From IMG/VR virus record IMGVR_UViG_3300009529_002382, positions 1 through 64,000 of that record: a DNA stretch of 64,000 nt; one strand, 5' to 3'. Positions 41,205 to 49,695 of this stretch are shown here, piece by piece. The stretch comes from a virus. The position numbers and the translations under genes are program-made. The notes beneath the pieces were generated by a model. It saw only the letters and a program-made list of their open reading frames with translations. It searched no databases and was not told the DNA's origin. Each line of letters begins with the position of its first letter. Positions within the stretch are counted from its first letter, which is position 1.

Positions 41205-43145
41205 CTATATGTTTAAATCTTCTATAGAAAATTCCGGTTCTGTTCTATATATTTTTTTCCTTGCCCTGCTGTGATTTAGAAGATATTTATAATTATCAGT
41301 AAAATCGATTACTGTAGCAAACTCTTTTTTTCTGCCATCCTCATATGTAAAAGGTCTTAAAGTCCTCCCAACACGCTGTAAGGCTCTTGTGGGGCTTTTA
41401 CCTGACCCGGCCAATATAAGAGTGTTCAGGGCCTTGCAATTTATTCCTTCATCGAATATCGATGAGGTGATTGTGATAGACGGAGCACCAGTCCTCATCA
41501 AATTCAGATGTTGTTTTCTTTTTTTCCCGGAATGTTTGGAATATAAAAAAACACTGTCTGGGATCATACTCTCAAGCATTTTACCATGGGTAATTTGTCT
41601 AACTAAGATCAAAACAACATTGCCTGCGTCCATCATACTCCTAGCTACTTTTGTTATTTTTTCATTTCTAAACTTATTTTCAACAATATATTTTTTATAG
41701 ATTGTTTGGTATGTATATCCTTCGTTATGCCCAGGTATATCAACAAAATAGATATTAGGCTTCACAAGATATCCAGATCGAATCAAATCAGAGGCAGAAA
41801 CATTAGCACCCGATATATCTTTGCCAAAACAGGAAGTAATAAGGATATCATCATTCTGGTCGCGATACGGAGTCGCCGAAAAAGCCCACCTATATCTCGC
41901 CGCTACAGAATAATCAGCAATAGTTTGGCAGGTTTCTGAAGCCCAATATTGGCAATTATGGACTAAAATGTCATTGGCAAAAAAACAATGAGTTTTATCT
42001 ACAGTAATATCATATACTTGTTCCTGATGTGATTTTTTAATACTCACGATCTCATCGTATTCTATAAGTCCTAATACTTTGTCCTTCGCTTTTATGTGCC
42101 CGGCTTCCTTCCATCCCAATTCTGTCATTAATAGATGATTTTTTGTACATTTTATTGTTCTACCAAATTTAAATGTGATCTCAACCGTTTGCTTTTTTCC
42201 TTGGGGTAAGAATGCATTAATCCTAGACCACACGGTTTGTTTGCCATTATGGCTAAGTACATATTTACATCTATATCTATCTATTTCGTCTATTCTTTTC
42301 CTTCCTTTTTCTGTATATATCATAGTATCACCAGATACACATTCATCTGCAACGTATCCTTTGGCTCTCATAATAACGTCAAGAATGTCTTTTCTCTTTT
42401 CATCTAAACTCTTATCTTCTTTATTCTTATCTTCGTCATCATATCTTATATATTTTTTACCACATGCACGAACGGCTGTTTGTATCGTCATTATTGTTAT
42501 ATCTTGAGGATCGAATCTACCGTCTCCAATGACACCTATTTTGACTTTTTTTCCATTTTTATGACGCAAAAATTTTTCGAATTCATCTTTAGTTTGATTA
42601 AGCAGATCAATAGAAGGAACATAAAATATAAACGGAGCAACACCAATTTGTTGTATTATTTTTGCCCCCATAAATGTTTTACCAGAACCAGTAGCGGCTT
42701 TAGTTACGCCTCTTTGTATATTAACGCATGAATTAATAAATTCAGTTTGATAATCTCTATCTTCGCATTCTTTCGACATTGTTAGAAAAAGATTTTTATC
42801 ATATTTTTTTCTTTTATCTATGACTTGTACAGATATATTGTTATCCGCAAAATATCGCATTGCTACACTATACAGACCTGTTGCAAAGTGAATACCCTCC
42901 TTTTTTAAAAAGCACCTACACCATCTTTTATCCCGGCAGACTAGATTAACCCAGCCATCCCACGACCATTTTCTGCCTTTTGCCTGCTGTTTTTTTTCAA
43001 ACTGTTTTACGCGAAAATAATAGTCTTCTGGCCTGTATCTCAATACTTGTTTGAGACCCTGATAGATCTCAGACGTGATAACGCCATCTATGTAAATTAC
43101 GCTATTTGTGACCACTAAAACTAGTGGTTTATTTGATTTTCCCAC
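41205..43145 (-). CDS. SF2 DNA/RNA helicase with mini-intein (UvsW/RecG-like)
   Basis: 646 residues before splicing, 517 after. Motif I is ATGSGKT (residues 151-157) preceded by YQTEFI (Q-motif-like), and motif II is DE-CQ, split by the intein at residue 269. After the intein come FSATPYRD (motif III), then SIFDEGINCKALNTLILAG and RALQRVGRTLRP (motifs V and VI). The arrangement resembles UvsW or type III restriction-like helicases that act on branched DNA. Activity should depend on intein removal, because the DExx box is rebuilt by splicing. Confidence 0.9.
   Translation of the reverse strand: MGKSNKPLVLVVTNSVIYIDGVITSEIYQGLKQVLRYRPEDYYFRVKQFEKKQQAKGRKWSWDGWVNLVCRDKRWCRCFLKKEGIHFATGLYSVAMRYFADNNISVQVIDKRKKYDKNLFLTMSKECEDRDYQTEFINSCVNIQRGVTKAATGSGKTFMGAKIIQQIGVAPFIFYVPSIDLLNQTKDEFEKFLRHKNGKKVKIGVIGDGRFDPQDITIMTIQTAVRACGKKYIRYDDEDKNKEDKSLDEKRKDILDVIMRAKGYVADECVSGDTMIYTEKGRKRIDEIDRYRCKYVLSHNGKQTVWSRINAFLPQGKKQTVEITFKFGRTIKCTKNHLLMTELGWKEAGHIKAKDKVLGLIEYDEIVSIKKSHQEQVYDITVDKTHCFFANDILVHNCQYWASETCQTIADYSVAARYRWAFSATPYRDQNDDILITSCFGKDISGANVSASDLIRSGYLVKPNIYFVDIPGHNEGYTYQTIYKKYIVENKFRNEKITKVARSMMDAGNVVLILVRQITHGKMLESMIPDSVFLYSKHSGKKRKQHLNLMRTGAPSITITSSIFDEGINCKALNTLILAGSGKSPTRALQRVGRTLRPFTYEDGRKKEFATVIDFTDNYKYLLNHSRARKKIYRTEPEFSIEDLNI
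41955..42341 (-). mobile_element. Mini-intein (129 aa) inserted in the helicase DExx box
   Basis: Residues 269-397 of the helicase form an in-frame intein. Block A is CVSGDTMIYTEKG (nucleophile Cys1). Block B includes CTKNHLLM with the T-x-x-H pair. Block F is VYDITVDKTHCFFAND. Block G is DILVHN, followed by the +1 Cys. The flanks VADE and CQYW join to DECQ on splicing. It is too short for an endonuclease domain, so it is a mini-intein, either after loss or naturally small. All residues needed for Cys-type splicing are present. Confidence 0.93.
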
Positions 43146-43335
43146 GTTTTTTCTTCCTTTTTTTCTTCTTCGTAAATTTACGTTTTATTTCGTCGGGACT
43201 TTCTGGAAAACTGTCTTGACGTAAACATGTTGATTGATCCAATTTCGACTGTCCTGTGTCAAAATTTGGGAAAATATTAAAGTCAGCTTCCGCCGTCTTC
43301 TGTAACCTGAACCGGAGTGTTGTCAGTATTCTCAT
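43129..43335 (-). CDS. Small basic hypothetical protein (doubtful)
   Basis: A 68-residue frame with a lysine-rich C-terminus (KRKFTKKKKRKKKRG) ends 17 bases inside the helicase gene and starts inside the preceding gene. The middle (TGQSKLDQSTCLRQDSFPESPDE) looks protein-like. It fills the gap of about 140 bases between two better genes, but the start has only a weak ribosome-binding site and overlaps the upstream frame by 53 bases. Gene status is uncertain. Confidence 0.4.
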   Translation of the reverse strand: MRILTTLRFRLQKTAEADFNIFPNFDTGQSKLDQSTCLRQDSFPESPDEIKRKFTKKKKRKKKRGKIK

Positions 43336-43510
43336 TATTCTTACCAGTCAAAACCCCCAATTCATCCAATATTTTTTGCTGAACCCCAGTTAGCTTATTC
43401 ACAGCATGCCAAGATTTTCCGTCTTTAACGGCGTTAATGGCGTTCAATACTTTAATGGACAAATCAGCTAAAAACCTAGCTGTTGTTTCCTTATCTCCAT
43501 TCTCTAACAT
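43283..43510 (-). CDS. Small hypothetical helical protein
   Basis: 75 residues, helical (TARFLADLSIKVLNAINAV), with a polar acidic end. TTAGGAG precedes the start at good spacing. No family is recognised. It lies between the 365-residue unknown gene and the helicase region. Confidence 0.6.
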   Translation of the reverse strand: MLENGDKETTARFLADLSIKVLNAINAVKDGKSWHAVNKLTGVQQKILDELGVLTGKNNENTDNTPVQVTEDGGS

Positions 43511-43523
43511 TTCTATCTCCTAA

Positions 43524-44621
43524 CTACCAGACTCTGTTTGAGGCCAATGTTTTCTCTAATATGTATATATCGTCAGGATCGACCTCTCCATCTTTAAATC
43601 TTAGCAAAGCCTCATAACTCATTCCCGCTCTGCCCCTTTTTTCCCTTTCAGCATTAATTTTACTCCATACGCCCTCGGTGTATGGTTTCAAAAGTTCGTG
43701 TGTACTCCAATCCGCCCCTCTTGCTGGCTCAAGCATCTGCTCTATGAGACCTAAAAACCACCAAGTATCGCTTATGTTCATATACGGATTAGAACCCATC
43801 TGAGCAGTTTTCCAAGACTTGCCCTTACCTCCTAAATCAAATATAATCTGTTCTGATTTATTCTCATATCCGGTTATAGTCCCAAGGCATGATAAGAAAT
43901 CGTTAACCTGCCGTTCATCACCAAAAGATAAATACGCCAAGCCGCTGACTCTATCTTTCAATGGTGACTCAAAAATAGTAGATACCATATCACAAGGATT
44001 CCCCCCATGAGCCTTGATAGTCTCAACAAATAAATGAGCGTACAAAAAAGACTTATATTCTATATCGGTATTCACAAATATGAATGGTTCTTCATCTACG
44101 ATATTGGTATCATAATATTTACCGATCATATCCTCATCTACGAATAATGCCGCGTCGATATTTGGAGAACCTGATTCAATCATCTTCAGGTTAGTAATAG
44201 GAGATACCCCAAAGGCCGGACCAACTATGTCTTTTATCAACAGCCACACAAAAGAATTCTGATATAACCTTTTTGCGACAGGTATTTCTGATTTTGCCAC
44301 TTCATACGAATCGTCTGAAAAACACAAAAACCTGAAAAACGAAGTGACATAAATGTATAATTCCTGTAAATCAATTGACAACAAAGGTGACCCCGTTATT
44401 ATCTCAAAACAACCCAAATAAGACATAACTATCCTTGAGAACGTATCACCGAGGATTTCAGGAGTACCAACGTAAATACATCCGTCTTTGTAGGACTTAG
44501 TAGTCGGAGATCCCTCTAACTCTTCGAACTTCACTGGTAGATCAACGAATGCACAACCGCTGACTGAACAGGCTTTTTTGATAAAAGCAGATGATATTTT
44601 GAAGTCACTAACTTTAAACAT
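43524..44621 (-). CDS. Hypothetical protein
   Basis: 365 residues. Mixed helix/strand protein with several aromatic hydrophobic stretches (LYIYVTSFFRFLCF, FVWLLIKDIVG) and aspartate-rich loops (FVDEDMIGKYYD). The C-terminal 50 residues are basic and helical (INAEREKRGRAGMSYEALL). The protein is soluble-looking with no signal peptide. No family is recognised. It overlaps the upstream zinc-finger-like gene by one base. Confidence 0.6.
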   Translation of the reverse strand: MFKVSDFKISSAFIKKACSVSGCAFVDLPVKFEELEGSPTTKSYKDGCIYVGTPEILGDTFSRIVMSYLGCFEIITGSPLLSIDLQELYIYVTSFFRFLCFSDDSYEVAKSEIPVAKRLYQNSFVWLLIKDIVGPAFGVSPITNLKMIESGSPNIDAALFVDEDMIGKYYDTNIVDEEPFIFVNTDIEYKSFLYAHLFVETIKAHGGNPCDMVSTIFESPLKDRVSGLAYLSFGDERQVNDFLSCLGTITGYENKSEQIIFDLGGKGKSWKTAQMGSNPYMNISDTWWFLGLIEQMLEPARGADWSTHELLKPYTEGVWSKINAEREKRGRAGMSYEALLRFKDGEVDPDDIYILEKTLASNRVW

Positions 44622-45100
44622 TAATTATTCTCGTGTTCTTTTTTATTATGTATATTCTTATCTTCAACAGAATATTCCTTTATTTGGTCTTCCGTCATGC
44701 CTATCTGTAGCATAAAATCATAGTGAGTTTCACATTCTCTAACCATTGTTATGGCATTCACAAACTCTGATTTAGATATTTTAGAGTAACACGGACGTTC
44801 CCGTTCCGCCACAGCATCATCGTCGTAATCTTCATCTTGCTCCATTATACCTGAATTAGTATATTTATCAAGCATTTCCATAACTAACTCTTCCATAGTC
44901 ATAGGAGATAACTCCATTGTGGCATGATCCTTACAATACGGACACTTATATTCAATGAAAAACGCGGTGATGTCTTCATCCACAGAACCCTTGCGTATAC
45001 CAGATGCTATAATATGGTCAATATCTACACCTTTTTTACACGCTCTACAATGTAATTTCGGCAAAGCATCAAAAAACCAATCAGGCAAATCAAGTTGCAT
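44621..45100 (-). CDS. Putative zinc-binding protein
   Basis: 159 residues with two cysteine pairs (LHCRACKKG near residue 17 and YKCPYCKDH near residue 53) that could form a zinc ribbon, followed by an acidic stretch (EQDEDYDDDAVAERE) and a helical C-terminus. Likely nucleic-acid- or protein-binding. No specific family is recognised. Confidence 0.6.
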   Translation of the reverse strand: MQLDLPDWFFDALPKLHCRACKKGVDIDHIIASGIRKGSVDEDITAFFIEYKCPYCKDHATMELSPMTMEELVMEMLDKYTNSGIMEQDEDYDDDAVAERERPCYSKISKSEFVNAITMVRECETHYDFMLQIGMTEDQIKEYSVEDKNIHNKKEHENN

Positions 45101-45158
45101 AATTATATATCTCCAAACATTATATTATATTCGTCATAAGGATTAAACAATCCTTGTT

Positions 45159-46400
45159 TTATCTGGCAATGGATAGATCAAGATCATATGTCCAGGTTAT
45201 CCCTCTCTTGTCATGAATTCCAAACATTTTTTGCACAGGACGCGATGCCCTGACTAATTCTTTCAAAGAATAGATATCTCCACCAACAAAAGAACCATTC
45301 AATATAACTCTGCCAAAATTGGTAGAAAAATCAGTTGCGGTATGAAAATGTCCTGCTATAGTATAGTTAGGTATAGACCCCGTAATACTTGCCATACGCT
45401 CGGAAACAGCTTCTAATGATTTAATATTTCTTGCATTGTCACCATGGAGTATCAAAAATTTATGGTTACGGATATCAACCATATGCCACCAAGCATCAGG
45501 AACTACGAATTTCACTCTGGGGTTATTCCCAAAACGTCCTTGTAGAAACTTATAACAGACATAATCCCAATTAACGTATTCTTTCTCAACACCCTTACTT
45601 GCACATCTTCCATGATTCCCGTAAATGCCATAAAAACTAATATTCTCGAATAATCCCAGCCAATAATTAATCATATCCGCTATAGCATCAGCACCGGCTA
45701 CGGCCTGATCTACGATTGGCATATTGATATATGTACTCGACCAATTACCAGCCGCATTCATCCCGGCTACCATATCTCCAGGGCAGAATATATGTAAATT
45801 AGGCAGGCTATACAATTGAGAATGTAGTTCAACAATATCAGTAATAGCTGTCTTCAAAAACTCAACTCGTTTCTTAAATATATCAAAGTTATATTCAGAT
45901 ATTCCACCGGTTTCTTCCAGGGTGTGATGGTGGCCGATATGAGCATCGCTCAAAACCAATCCGACATCCTCTGGAAGATGCTTCTGTTGGGAACTTTTCT
46001 TAGAGAATTTGTATACTTCTTTTTTGACATTTGGTAATGCTTTTACTGCGTCTTCCATTCTATCCGCCAAAATTTCTGTGGCCATATGACGGACTTGAAG
46101 CCTTCTGTCATTGGCATCTGATATCCTCTGGGCCAATGCGACTTTCATATTTTCTTTAATACGAACCCTAGTGGCATCATAAAACGGTTTAGATTCCCAA
46201 ATCGTTCGTCTCCATTTAGATTTACATGATTCACCAGTACGTTTAAGTTCAAGGGCTATAATGCTATATGGTAATCCTTGTATCGCCTTCAATTCAAAAA
46301 GCAATGCTTCCTCTTCTGCCTTCCAATCTTCTCCTGTACGAGTCTCGTATTGGTTAGTTAGTTTTTGTTTCTGCGTCGGGGTACTTTTCTTTTTTGACAT
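45159..46400 (-). CDS. Metallophosphoesterase with N-terminal Myb/SANT-like domain
   Basis: 413 residues. Residues 15-70 contain EDWKAEEEALLFEL...GLPYSIIALELKRTGESCKSKWRR, a Myb/SANT-like helical DNA-binding pattern. The rest is a calcineurin-like phosphoesterase: LVLSDAHIGHHH (D-x-H), FCPGDMVAGMN (GD), IYGNHGR (GNH), LILHGDNA and AGHFHTA. All metal-binding motifs are intact. The fusion suggests a DNA-directed nuclease or phosphatase. It could act in DNA processing like SbcD/Mre11, although overall architecture differs. Confidence 0.82.
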   Translation of the reverse strand: MSKKKSTPTQKQKLTNQYETRTGEDWKAEEEALLFELKAIQGLPYSIIALELKRTGESCKSKWRRTIWESKPFYDATRVRIKENMKVALAQRISDANDRRLQVRHMATEILADRMEDAVKALPNVKKEVYKFSKKSSQQKHLPEDVGLVLSDAHIGHHHTLEETGGISEYNFDIFKKRVEFLKTAITDIVELHSQLYSLPNLHIFCPGDMVAGMNAAGNWSSTYINMPIVDQAVAGADAIADMINYWLGLFENISFYGIYGNHGRCASKGVEKEYVNWDYVCYKFLQGRFGNNPRVKFVVPDAWWHMVDIRNHKFLILHGDNARNIKSLEAVSERMASITGSIPNYTIAGHFHTATDFSTNFGRVILNGSFVGGDIYSLKELVRASRPVQKMFGIHDKRGITWTYDLDLSIAR

Positions 46401-47125
46401 TTGTTTCCCTTCCTATTGTTTAAATACATCGCCAATGCGACCATATGAGCACGAATCATATTTCTTTTGTTAAGATTCGTAACTCCTAAAGGATTTTCTC
46501 TGTAATAAATCAGTGGCATCTGTATATTAGCGAATTCTTTTTTCGCTATAATCGCTCTGCCCCATAATTCGAAATCTGGAACCAGATAAACTTTTTCGTC
46601 TTCCGAATATCTACCTAATTCGTTGAAATCTTTTCTCCTGAACATTGTAGTTGGGTCGATTATCGGATTTAGGGGACCGTTTCTGTAATTATGCACTATT
46701 GCGACATGCCCAGGTGGAGGATAGAGCATCTTGCCAATTTCTTTCCCGTTAACATCTATTTTAATAGCATGACCACCTACGCAAAACACTTTATCAAATT
46801 CTTCCAAAAAATCAATTTGTTTTTGTAATCGAGATGGAAAGCTAATATCATCCCCATCTTGAATAGCAACGTATTTACCTTTCGCATGAGAAATGGCTTG
46901 ATTCCTTCTGAACGGAATTTTTCTATTATTAAAATTATAGATTCTCTGTATCCGTCCATCATCAAATTCCTGAACTACTCCCCAGGTGTGGTCTTTTGAC
47001 CCATCGTCTATTATAATAAATTCAAAATCTTTAAAAGTCTGGTCAAGAACAGACTGAATTGCTTTCTTGACATATCTTTGACAATTATATGTCGTCATTA
47101 TAACTGAAACAACAGGGTCACCCAT
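46358..47125 (-). CDS. Glycosyltransferase family 2
   Basis: 255 residues. Clear GT2 enzyme: VSVIMTTYNCQRYV, IIIDDGSKDHTW, IQDGDDISFPSRL (the DxD-type motif) and a C-terminal region with YYRENPLGVTN. It overlaps the phosphoesterase start by 43 bases and the following transferase by one. It belongs to the second transferase block. Substrate is unknown. Confidence 0.9.
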   Translation of the reverse strand: MGDPVVSVIMTTYNCQRYVKKAIQSVLDQTFKDFEFIIIDDGSKDHTWGVVQEFDDGRIQRIYNFNNRKIPFRRNQAISHAKGKYVAIQDGDDISFPSRLQKQIDFLEEFDKVFCVGGHAIKIDVNGKEIGKMLYPPPGHVAIVHNYRNGPLNPIIDPTTMFRRKDFNELGRYSEDEKVYLVPDFELWGRAIIAKKEFANIQMPLIYYRENPLGVTNLNKRNMIRAHMVALAMYLNNRKGNKCQKRKVPRRRNKN

Positions 47126-48231
47126 TATAGCATCCTCGTAAATATATCGTAGTATTTATTCGCAATTTTATTCCAATTAAGGTCATTTTCTATCCTCCTA
47201 CGACCCGCACTAGATAATTCGGCCATAGTCTCCTGTGACAACAAAACTTCTTTGATGGCCTCGACGAAATTTCTGAATGTTCCAGATGTGTATGTCAAAT
47301 TCCCATTTACATCATTATTATAATCTGTTATTGCGAAGCCACCATCCAGGGTGTTCACATTACCAACCTCCATAGCAATCCACGGCAAACCAGCGGCCAT
47401 AGACTCCAGTATGACTATTGGTGCGACCTCCTTCTGTGATGGAAAAACAAAGACATCAGACTCAAAATACGATTGAATAATATCCTCTCTTGGGATGTCA
47501 GAAAGCATTTTATATTTAAAACTATGTTTTTTTAGTTGCATTTTAAATCTTTGTCTCAACTGTTGGGCATGCCTGAATTCAACAGTAGAAGAAATATATA
47601 ATACAGTGAAATCTTTAATGTCTTGATAAACTATGTCGAAAAGTTTCGGCGTAAATTCTTGTCCTTTTCCTGGAAAAAAATTTGATACACACAAAATTAC
47701 TTTTTCTGTTTCAATCTTATATTTTTTGCGGAAAGAAAAATCTTGCTTTTTGAATTCGTTGAGATTTATTCCATTTGGAATAACTTCTACTGGCACTTCA
47801 TAATCCTGACATAATTGATAATCTTGATAATTGTTTGAATGGGTTATTACCTGAATATCTTTTTGTTTATTCAAAAACAAATTCAACAAAGCCGGGTCAG
47901 AAAGTGAAGCATTAAATCCGACAGGAATTAAAACTACTTTGAATTTTGTTTTATTTATTCTATCTAGAACAATTGACCAATACTTAAAAAAATCGCTATA
48001 GACAAGAACGATGTCCGGATCAGATATCATCAGTCGGTTGATAAATTGAGTAGGACCACTTCCGCAAGATTTGATTGCCACTCCATTGTGGACAATATCA
48101 TTTTTACAGCTTTTACTCAATATATCACATTCAAATCCCCTCTTGACCATGTGTTCTGCTATTTGTTGAATAACAAACTCAGAACCACCTATGTGAGGAT
48201 AAACATGATTAGCACAAATCGTTAGTTTCAT
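47125..48231 (-). CDS. Glycosyltransferase family 4
   Basis: 368 residues. GT-B enzyme: GGSEFVIQQIAEHMVKRG in the N-terminal domain, EVIPNGINLNEF at the domain junction, ILCVSNFFPGKGQE, and VFVFPSQKEVAPIVILESMAAGLPWIA, which includes the E-x7-E of GT4 retaining enzymes. The family assignment is firm. It is co-linear with the GT2 gene downstream and zinc-ribbon genes upstream. Confidence 0.92.
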   Translation of the reverse strand: MKLTICANHVYPHIGGSEFVIQQIAEHMVKRGFECDILSKSCKNDIVHNGVAIKSCGSGPTQFINRLMISDPDIVLVYSDFFKYWSIVLDRINKTKFKVVLIPVGFNASLSDPALLNLFLNKQKDIQVITHSNNYQDYQLCQDYEVPVEVIPNGINLNEFKKQDFSFRKKYKIETEKVILCVSNFFPGKGQEFTPKLFDIVYQDIKDFTVLYISSTVEFRHAQQLRQRFKMQLKKHSFKYKMLSDIPREDIIQSYFESDVFVFPSQKEVAPIVILESMAAGLPWIAMEVGNVNTLDGGFAITDYNNDVNGNLTYTSGTFRNFVEAIKEVLLSQETMAELSSAGRRRIENDLNWNKIANKYYDIFTRML

Positions 48232-48491
48232 ATTTTCTTCCCATAATAACTTCTTTTACACAAATATTCTAATAGTCTCTTGCTGCTTTTTCTTTTACAA
48301 TTCTCACAGATGTTCAAATAAGAAGTAGAACAAACCATTCTGCTTTGATCATACAACCAAGATATCCCTCTACTTATTCCTGCGTCATCTGACATAATAT
48401 TTAAGCCACAAACACAACACTTATTTTTTATGTTCTTTTTTCCAAACCACGGATGAGATATCAAAATATTGTGTATAGTCATATCTTTCAC
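48228..48491 (-). CDS. Small zinc-ribbon protein
   Basis: 87 residues with KCCVCGLNI near residue 25 and ICENCKRKS near residue 60, a four-cysteine site, and a basic helical end. It is one of three adjacent small zinc-binding genes in the second transferase block, comparable to that at 1298-1519 in the first. It overlaps both neighbours by four bases. Confidence 0.65.
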   Translation of the reverse strand: MKDMTIHNILISHPWFGKKNIKNKCCVCGLNIMSDDAGISRGISWLYDQSRMVCSTSYLNICENCKRKSSKRLLEYLCKRSYYGKKI

Positions 48492-48688
48492 CTCTTAAAG
48501 TTTCTGACATCTACTGAATATTTTTTCGCCAAATGAACAAAAAATCGATGAGAACATTTCCTCTTACAGTATCTACAAATACATAAAAAATTACGATGTC
48601 TCTTACTAAACCATTTACAAATCTCATGCGTCCTTTTCATCTTCCCACAAATATTACATCTGACTTTGTTTGGATAGATTATTTTCAT
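48488..48688 (-). CDS. Small zinc-ribbon protein
   Basis: 66 residues, very basic, with RCNICGKMK at the start and ICRYCKRKC in the middle. This pattern is shared with its two neighbours (C-x2-C...C-x2-CKRK). Probably a nucleic-acid- or anionic-ligand-binding finger. Function is unknown. Confidence 0.6.
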   Translation of the reverse strand: MKIIYPNKVRCNICGKMKRTHEICKWFSKRHRNFLCICRYCKRKCSHRFFVHLAKKYSVDVRNFKR

Positions 48689-48708
48689 TTTTTCCCAAAG
48701 AAATCATT

Positions 48709-48917
48709 TTACATTTTCCTTTTATCAATGTTCTTGATCAGTTTTTTAAGGCTTTTGCTCGCACAATAATCACAAATCAGGCTATTCTCAGAACTATGAA
48801 AAACTTTTCCACATATTTCACATTTTTTTGATTTTATCTTCCCTATCGGATCAACAATTATGCCAAATTTTTTCTCTAGGATAGAGGCAATACTAGCAAG
48901 TATTTTTTATTTTTCAT
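48709..48917 (-). pseudogene. Zinc-ribbon gene with a probable one-base frameshift
   Basis: An ATG at 48915-48917 overlaps the glycosyltransferase stop (ATGA). Its own frame stops after 13 codons. One base change in the A6 run at 48903-48908 would join it to a long open frame encoding a basic 70-residue protein with CEICGK and CDYC knuckles, like the two downstream genes. That frame has no start codon of its own. The total length is 209 bases, one short of a whole number of codons. This may be an inactivated gene, a programmed slippage site or an assembly error in a homopolymer. Confidence 0.6.
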
Positions 48918-49684
48918 TGTTGGTAAAATCTTGGAGGTTTATACCCCTTCCATTTTTCTCTAAACAACCGCAAACTTCTTCCAAATCTGAGTGTCTTTTC
49001 TTGATGACTCAATTTACCCAATGTTTGATGTGGCATATGAACGACTCTTGCTTTGTAGTTCCAGCCAATCTTATAATCGGCATTGTGTATCCTGAAATTT
49101 ATATCTGGATCTTCGAAATATGAAGGATTAAATCTCATATCAAACATACCAATTGTATCAACGATTTCTCTCTTCATCAGCATACCACCACAACCGACAT
49201 ATGTAAAAAATTCTTTTATATTATCTATTCTTTTTATTGGCAAAAATCTATCGTTCATCTGCCATGCCTCAACACCAACTACGCCATAACCGGTCTCCAA
49301 GAAATTCAAATGTTGTTCTATCCACCCCTTTTTGACATACTGGTCATTGTCCAAAAACATTAGATATTTTGATTTGGGTTTATTTTCTTTGGCAAAAGCA
49401 TAACCGATGTTCCTACCTCCAATAACACCAAGATTTTCAGAATTCGCTATTAATGTCATATATTTATATTCAGCAGCAAATCCAGACAAGATATCAACAG
49501 AATCATCACTAGAACCATTGTCAACCCATAAGAGATGAATCGTCCCTTCCGGAGTGTTCTCTGAAAAGAATTGTAAAAAGTCACGGGTAACATGACTACC
49601 GTTACAAGATAAAACTACCAAGTCAATATCGCATGGTTCCTGACATTCTTGTATAACACGAGATGTTTTATTGACATCGCTCAT
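48914..49684 (-). CDS. Glycosyltransferase family 2
   Basis: The start at 49684 (MSDVNKTS) has GAGGAG with a seven-A spacer; an upstream in-frame ATG lacks one. The 256-residue product has LVVLSCNGSHVT, LWVDNGSSDDSVDIL, a GGRNIGYAFA loop, FLDNDQYV (acidic motif), and GMFDMRFNPSYFEDPDINFRI in the acceptor region. This is a rhamnosyl- or N-acetylhexosaminyl-type GT2. It overlaps the following zinc-ribbon frame by four bases. Confidence 0.9.
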   Translation of the reverse strand: MSDVNKTSRVIQECQEPCDIDLVVLSCNGSHVTRDFLQFFSENTPEGTIHLLWVDNGSSDDSVDILSGFAAEYKYMTLIANSENLGVIGGRNIGYAFAKENKPKSKYLMFLDNDQYVKKGWIEQHLNFLETGYGVVGVEAWQMNDRFLPIKRIDNIKEFFTYVGCGGMLMKREIVDTIGMFDMRFNPSYFEDPDINFRIHNADYKIGWNYKARVVHMPHQTLGKLSHQEKTLRFGRSLRLFREKWKGYKPPRFYQQ

Positions 49685-49695
49685 TTTTTTTCTCC

